Origin: Odontocerum albicorne
Lineage: Eukaryota; Arthropoda; Insecta; Trichoptera; Odontoceridae
Length of the DNA: 64,000 bases
NCBI GenBank assembly: GCA_949825065.1
Contig: OX463859.1
Span: forward strand, 5,432,217-5,496,216
Direction of reading: 5' to 3'
Made by a program: the position numbers and the translations under genes. The notes under the pieces were generated by a model, which was not told the DNA's origin, did no database searches, and saw nothing but the letters and a program-made list of their open reading frames with translations. This document shows, in pieces, positions 57,200 through 64,000 of this stretch (position 1 is its first letter; each line of letters starts with the position of its first letter).

Positions 57200-58612
57200 T
57201 GTAGACACCATCATTTATAAATTTTGGAGTTGATATTTTTATTTTCTTGGTTCTGATAACCCAGAAAATCTAACTTGATGTCCCAGAGTGTATGATAAGC
57301 AGTCTATCACGATGATCTTGCAGAAGATGTAAGTAAAACATTGTAAAAAATGTGTTAATTAGGTAAATTGTATTGAAAAACATATTAAAAAATGTCAACA
57401 AATTTATTTCATGCATAAAGGTACATATATTTAGGAAATCAAAATTCGTTAATTAATCCTGGATATTGCGAGACATTCAATTATCGTTATTTTGTTTATA
57501 AATAGAAAAAAAAAATATTGCATATTTAAGGCACAACTGTTTCAATATGAAATGTTCGTAAATGTGCTAAAAATAAAAGTATTGCATCTTTAGGGCACAA
57601 CTGTTTCAATATGAAATGATCGTAAATGTACAAAAAATTACAAATCCAAAAAGTACAATTCGTATGTCTTTAAAAATAAAGATAGATTCTGTAACTGTTA
57701 AACTACAAAGTCAATTGATTGGATAAATTATGGTTTTATTTCTAAATTTTACTTTAATAAATATTGCATATAAGTTCATATAAAGTAGCATAAGTTTTCT
57801 TAATTATCTTGATATGAGGAAATATGTGGATTGGTTGCTCTTTGCAAATATGCATTAAAATAATACATTTTAATAAAATTTTAAGATACTTAAAAATTAA
57901 GTGTGAAAATGCACTGTTATCTTTTTTTATAATATAACTAAAGAAAAAAATATTTCAAAGAGTGTTTATGAAATAATCTAACTCAATTAAATCAAATTAT
58001 TGAAAAAAGTTGTAAATGTTTTCGATTCTTGTTTTAAAGAAATTAAATCTTGCTTTAAATTTTAAATAGAAATTTCGTGTTTTGAGAATAATTTGTGAAT
58101 ATTTACCATCCATGGATAAATAAGTTTTTTTATTTTAAGTTTTATCTAGTACAATTTGTAATACATCTCTGAATTTTCAGATGACGACCGTTTATCATTT
58201 TAATATAAAATGATAAACTTATATTTTTGTCATATTAAAAAAATGTCCTTAAAATTAATGTAATTTGCATGACATTTATTGTATTTCTGTTATTTAAAAT
58301 TACTCACAAACGTTTAAAAATATATTATTACTAAATCGTTCGTCTCCTTAACATTTAGAGTCACTATCACATTTTGAAGCATGATAGCTTTACATTAAAC
58401 ATTATAAATTAAACTTAAGCTAATCATTTTAGCAAAGCTTCTGTAGCGTCTGATGAAATTCAAAATATAACTTATGTTAAGAAAATTTTCAACTTATCGT
58501 GATTATATTACTTTTAAAATAACAATCTTATTTTAAAACTAATATAATCGCAATTTATGAAGACTTAGTTTTACAATAAATTAACTAATTTTGTTTTTAT
58601 TATTACACTTAA
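57200..58612. other. AT-rich distal part of unit B, no gene
   Basis: Matches 35130-36515. A 60-bp stretch around TTAAGGCACAACTGTTTCAA is duplicated here (57525 and 57590) but single in A. Confidence 0.5.
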
Positions 58613-59027
58613 TGCACTTCATTACAACATGAAGTTTGATGAACGAAGAAAGAAGCAGAAACACCTGTTTCGGTTAAAATGTCAAGCGATAAAAATTATA
58701 ATATTATTAAGTGCATTCATTGTAAAAAATACAGTTTATTACAAAAATATAATTCGCACTCCTATCAATGGAATATATTTAAATATGCAAAAAAAACGAA
58801 GTAAAATTATTGTAATGTACTTTATGACCAAAGGTTTTTTTTATATCAGATTTCATTTATTTCTTATTAAAAGTACATTTTACTGCAAAATATAAAACTT
58901 ATTTGTGTCACTAGAAAAATAAAAAAATGGAAAGAAACAAGTACAATTATTTGTATGTAATTAATTTTAAGTACAATTTGAGTTGGGAGAAAATTATTCG
59001 AGTTAATACCCCTAGTGCAATAAGTAA

Positions 59028-61987
59028 TTAGGCCTTTTCTTGCGCCTTACGGTTTTTCCTGGCATTCGACAGAGCAAGTTTAAGATATTTTAATGGATCT
59101 GAAAAATAAAATAAAAGTTAAGACAAACATTTATGGAAAGTATCCTGATCATGATATATTTCAGAACTTATTTATTTTTATAATACTTTTCCTTTTACAT
59201 CACCTTTAATAATGTATGTAGATAGATATGTTGCATAATTAGCACGCCCAGTCAACAGAACCTTCGGGCTTAGAACCACAGTACGTTATACCCCTTGAAA
59301 ATATTAACTATCATACAAAAAAAGGTTCGTTAACAACTTCCAACAAAATCACAATCAGAATGGATTTTTTTTATGAACTATCAAAAATCTAAAATTTCCT
59401 TCAGCAAAACATCCTTCATCCAAAAGCGTCTTACCAACTGCATACTCAAGGTCTACAATTTTAGTATTGATTTTAAATTATTCTATTGCTTATAAACATA
59501 ATCAATTCTAAGAATGCCTTTAAGTAACAATATCCTTTCTTTATTTTACAGATATATATATCGTACTAAAAAGGCTGCAGTGGACTCTATGTTACGTCCT
59601 ACCAATTTTTCGTCACAGAACATTAATTTTCTCTCTTTAGAAGCCTTAAACTTATTAGAAGGTACAACTAACAAGCAATCGATTAGTATCAATATATGAA
59701 AAAGAATCGATCGTCTACGAGAAATCTTTCAATATTAATAATAGCTATAAAGCAAGAAAAATAAAAATCTCCTATAACACCCTGTTATAACATAGACCAA
59801 AAGATAAAAAAAGAAAAAAAATGGGGGTGTTGCAGCTCCAACCCTTAAAGGTAAGAGTTGAAATGAAGAAATGAGGAAATGTAAAAAAATAGGATTTTCA
59901 CAAATAAGGTTTATCCTAAAATTCATACATGAAGCTAAATAGAGTTCATCATATACATCAAGACATTACTATAACCACAAAATCTTTCCTTTAATATAAA
60001 GGTAGTTTCTCATGCAAAAACATGTTTTTTTTTAAAGTTATTTGTGGTTTCTTCATCCTTAACCCATTCGCACCAGATATCGAAATGATTTTTAAAGGTA
60101 TAACATATGTGTATCTTGAAAAATTTATTCTTACCTCTTCTTTTACGTTTTCTCAGCATACGGGACTGCCTGTAAACTTCTTTAAGTCGTTGAAGTTCTT
60201 CTGAAAATATTTAAAAAAAAAAGAATTACAGTTATGTAAACAACACTTGGTTGAAGGAATGAGGAAGTCAGCCAAGACTGACGTCAAATGGTTTTCAAAA
60301 TGTGAACCACTAGTGAAGATCTAGTAAACATGCTGAGTAATCTCGATAAGTCATTCGAAAAACAAGCCTTATACTAGCTAGAAATACTTTTTTTTTAATT
60401 TATGGAAAAAATAGGCTTATTGAATGATATTTTGTTACATCGCTCATCCCAAGAGCTCTCCGTGATTTAATATGAAAAACCTAACAACTAGGACTATAAA
60501 TGCAGGTAATAAAATACATCTAAGCAAAAACTTTTAGTCGAAAAAGCACCAAAAGTCTAACCCGAGACCCCTAGGTGATGTGGAAACACTCATTTGACCC
60601 TAGATCGACATGAAAGCCTTCTTGAGTCATCTTTACTTGAAACTATATACGTCACAATATAATTTATGTGCCTTTTGATTAATTTGAATGACTAAGGGAT
60701 GAAACAAAAATATTTTTCGATCAATTTTATTTAAAATATGAAACTATGATATAATATGCGATCTACGTATAATTATAATATTTTCTAAATTAGCTTTTTT
60801 TTTCATTCTGGAATATAAAAGATTTTAAGTCATAATTTTTTATTATAAGCATACTAGATTTTGAATTATTTATTTTAATTATTAACTGGTATTTCAACTA
60901 TTCAAGTATACACAATCAAAATAGGTATCACACTTTTAAGGTGAAAAAGTAGCACCCTTAAAAATATACGTACATACACAGATGCATAATACATATAATC
61001 CCGCCATGTATTTCGTGGAGGCGGCAGACAGAACGGATTTTCCTAATTTTATATTCAAACATAACAATCGCGTACTCCACATTCATGCATCTCGTCATGT
61101 ACAATGTTCTATTGTTTATACTTGTCACTTTACCACAAAAGTGGCATTATGGCACTTTAGAGTTTGTAAGGGTTGTGTGCTAATGAATTATACTTGCTTT
61201 TTTAATTTCTTAACAGCACAGTAAATATAAAACAAATTATTCAGCAGTCAATGGGTTAAATAGAAGAATACAAATTATTTGCCTTTTTCATTACATTTTT
61301 TCCTTATACAGTACAAATTTGTGAGTTTTTGTCATGTGACAATCTCTTTCAGCTGACGAGAAATATCATTAATAGGCCTTAAGGGAAATCCAGACAGAAA
61401 AATTATTTGAAAAAATTGGGTAAAACAGAGAATCGGACCTGGAACCCTCGAGTCAGGAGATCGTTTTTCTATCTAGACCACGGAGGACGTCATCTTTTCT
61501 GTTTAATAATAATATAAGATTATGATTCCTAAAGCAATAAATATAATCATTAAAATAAAAATAGATGGCGGATTATAAGCAACATTATTGTGCTATAAAA
61601 TTTTGAAGAAAATTATAATACATTATATTGAAATCAGCATATTCCAGTTTAATAAAATGCAACATTCAATTCACAATCTTTTTTTTAAGACATACCAGCT
61701 TCAGGGGCTAACTTTCAAGGGGTTACTTTTCTATATCTAGATACTTTAAAAAAACACAATTGGCATAAAGTTGTTCATATCACAAAAAAAGGTTATATGA
61801 TTTATAAAAAAAACGGTCATGTGTAAAGAGAGACTAAATTGGATTAAACAGCTTCGTATGAAAATATAAATAAATTAATGAAATTTTTTAACGACTTTAC
61901 ATGAGTTTTATAAAAATATAAAATATAACTTACCATGCTTTTGTAGCCTAGCCAAGTATTCGGGAGTGTAATAATATTTGCTTCCAT
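59028..61987 (-). CDS. Microexon gene 2C, last three exons (5' part outside window)
   Basis: Exons on the minus strand: 61987-61934 (GSKYYYTPEYLARLQKH, matching 2A exon 7), 60200-60135 (begins EELQRLKEVYRQSRMLRKRK, matching exon 8) and 59098-59028 (begins PLKYLKLALSNARKNRKAQ, TAA). Introns are GT-AG and phase 1 as in 2A/2B. The protein is only moderately similar to A and B but keeps the same order and a strongly basic C-terminus. I found no further exon between 62000 and 64000; a LINE fragment occupies that region and the rest of the gene should lie to the right. Confidence 0.8.
59200..60120. other. Gene 2C last intron
   Basis: Contains 'gtcaacagaaccttcgggct', related to A 21350-21400 ('gttaacggagactttgggtt'), so that A segment is ancestral and was lost from B. 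Short ORFs here look accidental. Confidence 0.45.
61420..61500 (-). mobile_element. tRNA-like SINE head in gene 2C intron
   Basis: Minus strand GACGTCCTCCGTGGTCTAGA and B-box-like GGGTTCCAGGTCCGATTC. Confidence 0.5.
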
Positions 61988-62344
61988 CTGAAAAAAAAAC
62001 ACTAGATAAAATATAAAGCTTTAATAACGTCATTGAAAATAAATTAAATAACAAAAAAAATATTGAAAAATGCACTCAATAAACTTTTTCTTCTATTTGA
62101 TTTTGGGGTGCATTGTATACCAATATTCCGAACCTCACTTTTTATGTTATAAGCGGTTCATTCGGTATAAATCTCATTTCACCCTTATTTCTTAACGATT
62201 TTTATACAAGTCTTATTGTGATTTCTTTTTTGTCAATTTATATTATAAATAATTCATTTGAATCAAATTCAAACTAAGATAAATTTGACGATTCGGAAGA
62301 TTTGGTTTCATAGCAAAAAATTATCCAATTATGATACATTGCTG

Positions 62345-62800
62345 GTACAAAATGTGGACCTTTAATTGATCTCGGAGTGGACTGGCGAGCATGGCTTACT
62401 CATAAATCCAAAGAAGTCTCAAGCGATCCTCATTGGCAGCCCTCAGCTTCTCGGTAAATTCAACACTGACTTACTTCCTCCAATATTACTTGATGGCTCT
62501 ATCATACCATTACATAAAGCTGTTAAAAACCTAGGAGTGCTAATGGATAACACTCTCTCATGGCGAGATCAAATAAATGAGGTAAGCCGAAGGATCTTCT
62601 TCAGCCTTCATTCCCTTAAAGTGTTGCAAAGATTCCTACCAACTAAAACCAAAATTTTACTCGTACAATCTCTGCTCTTTCCGATTCTGGACTATGCGGA
62701 CGAATGTTACTTGGATGTTACAGAGGAACAGCTGGACAAATTACAGCGTCTTCAAAATGTGTGCCTAAGATTTATTTTCAGATGGATAGTCATTTGAATG
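62345..62800 (+). mobile_element. LINE reverse transcriptase fragment
   Basis: An open stretch reading INPKKSQAILIGSPQLLGKF, later VKNLGVLMDNTLSWRDQI, LPTKTKILLVQSLLFPILDY, and LDKLQRLQNVCLRFIF. These are the thumb/C-terminal blocks of non-LTR retrotransposon reverse transcriptase. It runs directly into the GATTGCCGCC-type tail. Confidence 0.85.
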
Positions 62801-62814
62801 ATTTATGCGACCAT

Positions 62815-62930
62815 GTAACTTGCTTTATTCACTTTTGTCTGGTTGGCTGGAAAAGGTTGCCGCCTGGCAATAAGCCCGCCAGATTGTATTTGCAAAATAA
62901 AACTGGTAAATAAATAAATAAAATGTTCTC
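62815..62930 (+). mobile_element. LINE tail joined to the RT fragment
   Basis: GTCTGGTTGGCTGGAAAAGG, TTGCCGCCTGGCAATAAGCC, then a TAAATAAATAAA end. Suggests that this RT fragment and the many GATTGCCGCC tails belong to one LINE family. Confidence 0.65.
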
Positions 62931-63124
62931 AATAATATTAAATACATTGTTCTAGATGAATTTAATTAAAAGTCACGGAACCATGTTCCTAACCTTATTA
63001 ACACTTCATTGTTAAAATAACCTTGTGGGCTTATTATCAGGGAACAATTTCTGCCAACCAACTAGACAAAAGTAAATAAAGGAAGTTATATGGTCACAAA
63101 AATATTCAAATTATTATGATTATG

Positions 63125-63290
63125 TCCCTAGTGAGATACAGGCAAAAGCCTAGTTTACTGGGGACACGACAAAGAAAGGCAACAAATCAAGATTCAGTAC
63201 AATTTTGTGTTCAAATTAAATTACCTGTTGTTTTTTCGCAAATTGTGTATTTATAGATTTCTTGTCATGTATGAATAAAATTTTAAAAAT
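63125..63290 (+). mobile_element. LINE-like 3' fragment
   Basis: Third copy of the TACAGGCAAAAGCCTAGTTT/ACTGGGGACACGACAAA repeat. Confidence 0.5.
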
Positions 63291-63379
63291 ATTCACCATT
63301 ACAAAATTTATGAATAATATACATAGCAAAAGGTAACTATTATCAATCAAAGGATAAGAAAGATATGGTGGAGAGGAAG

Positions 63380-64000
63380 GAAAGAAGCATGAATTTATTT
63401 ATATAACACTTTTATTGCAAATACAATCTGGCAGGCTTATTGCCAGGCGACTGTCTCTTCCAACCAACCAGACAAAAGTAAATGTAGCAAATTACATGGT
63501 CGCAAAAATCATTCAAATGACTATCCATCCCTACCAAATCCATAAAAACATAGTGAGAATACGCCCACAAACCCCACAAAGACGGACAATCAGCTGAACA
63601 TTATTTGTCATATAAAGTGAGATATCATCAATCAAAAGGAAAGGAAGGGATGGTGGAGAGGAAAGGAAGATAAATCAGGAATGAAATACGTTATATGATT
63701 GACATAAAATTATGAGTTTTTTTCAGTAACTTCTTATATCATGCCAAAGATGGAACGAGTCTAACATTGGTATGAAATTGGTTCCAGAGTTTTACTGCTT
63801 GGATAGTAAGGGATGACGCAAAAAAAGTACAATAGTCAACTGAGAAGACCAACTAAACATACCTGTTTGACCATAGCGTAAGTTCATGAAAGACGCTGAA
63901 TATTTTAGACGGGATAAGAATGGCCGGCGAAATATTATAGTTAAGCATATTATACAATACAATAATTACAATAAGTGAATTTTGTGTCTATTTCCCACGT
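63380..64000. other. Right edge, repeat scraps
   Basis: An inverted GATTGCCGCC tail at 63390-63480 and sequence resembling 51010-51420 (CCCCACAAAGACGGACAATC; GGTACCAGAGT-like). No exon recognised. Confidence 0.45.

Larger units (their letters stand above)
36516..58612. repeat. Tandem duplication unit B (22.1 kb)
   Basis: Second copy of unit A. It is longer because of a mariner (1.29 kb), an LTR element (2.6 kb), a palindromic element (0.15 kb), a LINE end (0.22 kb) and a 1.3-kb segment (55025-56362) that A lacks; it is shorter at the sites matching A 21340-21520 and about 23970-24390. Confidence 0.9.
58613..64000. repeat. Tandem unit C (older copy, right-truncated by window)
   Basis: After the end of unit B the sequence resumes unit-like material (GCACTTCATTACAACATGAAG compared with GCACTTCGTCACATCAGGAG in A), followed by the C-terminal exons of a diverged paralogue in the same order and strand. 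Confidence 0.75.

Noticed and set aside
58629..58895. 88-residue + strand ORF at the start of unit C
   Set aside because: No counterpart in A or B, low-complexity Lys/Ile composition, no splice or promoter context.

Overview
This is a piece of an AT-rich animal nuclear genome, almost certainly an insect. Most of the sequence is decayed LINEs, tRNA-derived SINEs, mariner-type DNA transposons, MITEs and one LTR element, and the genes in it are built from very small exons. I cannot name the insect order from the sequence alone.

The left part (468-16221, + strand) holds one microexon gene that enters the window from the left. I can trace fourteen exons. Twelve of them are 48-75 nt long, and every junction up to the penultimate exon is in phase 1. 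The exons fall into home-made repeats: three copies of a PRR-x-W-Q-x-x-Y exon at the 5' end and three copies of a GPSR exon in the middle. The gene ends in an acidic, serine-rich 293-nt exon and a short last exon, with a polyadenylation signal downstream. Its introns carry SINEs, LINE scraps, MITEs, and 14-, 37-, about 60- and 95-bp tandem arrays.

From about 19.8 kb to the end the window is one locus repeated three times in tandem: unit A 19805-36515, unit B about 36516-58612, and unit C from about 58613 past the window end. Each unit holds a minus-strand, nine-exon, all-phase-1 microexon gene. Copies A (28340-21154) and B (46213-39186) are both intact. They encode 196-residue proteins of identical exon lengths, with a TATA box 121 bp upstream of the start codon in each. 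Copy C is an older, diverged paralogue of which only the last three exons are inside the window. The proteins have no evident signal peptide. They have an Asn/Tyr/His-rich N-terminal exon, a run of short exons each carrying a K-W motif, and a basic C-terminus. I recognise no known family. The shared [KR]-x-W...Y microexon design and common intron phase suggest that the left-hand gene and the A/B/C genes belong to one undescribed family growing by exon duplication and by whole-gene tandem duplication.

Because A and B are paralogous copies of the same DNA, each shows what the other looked like before an insertion. Unit B alone carries a 1.29-kb mariner (A shows the empty TA site), a 150-bp palindromic element, a 0.22-kb LINE end and a 2.6-kb LTR element. 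That LTR element has seemingly identical LTRs. Instead of gag-pol it carries an open reading frame recognisable as most of the histone H2B fold. Hand comparison of the A and B proteins gives about 15 amino-acid differences, 12 of them in exons 2 and 5, while exons 1, 6, 7 and 9 encode the same protein sequence.
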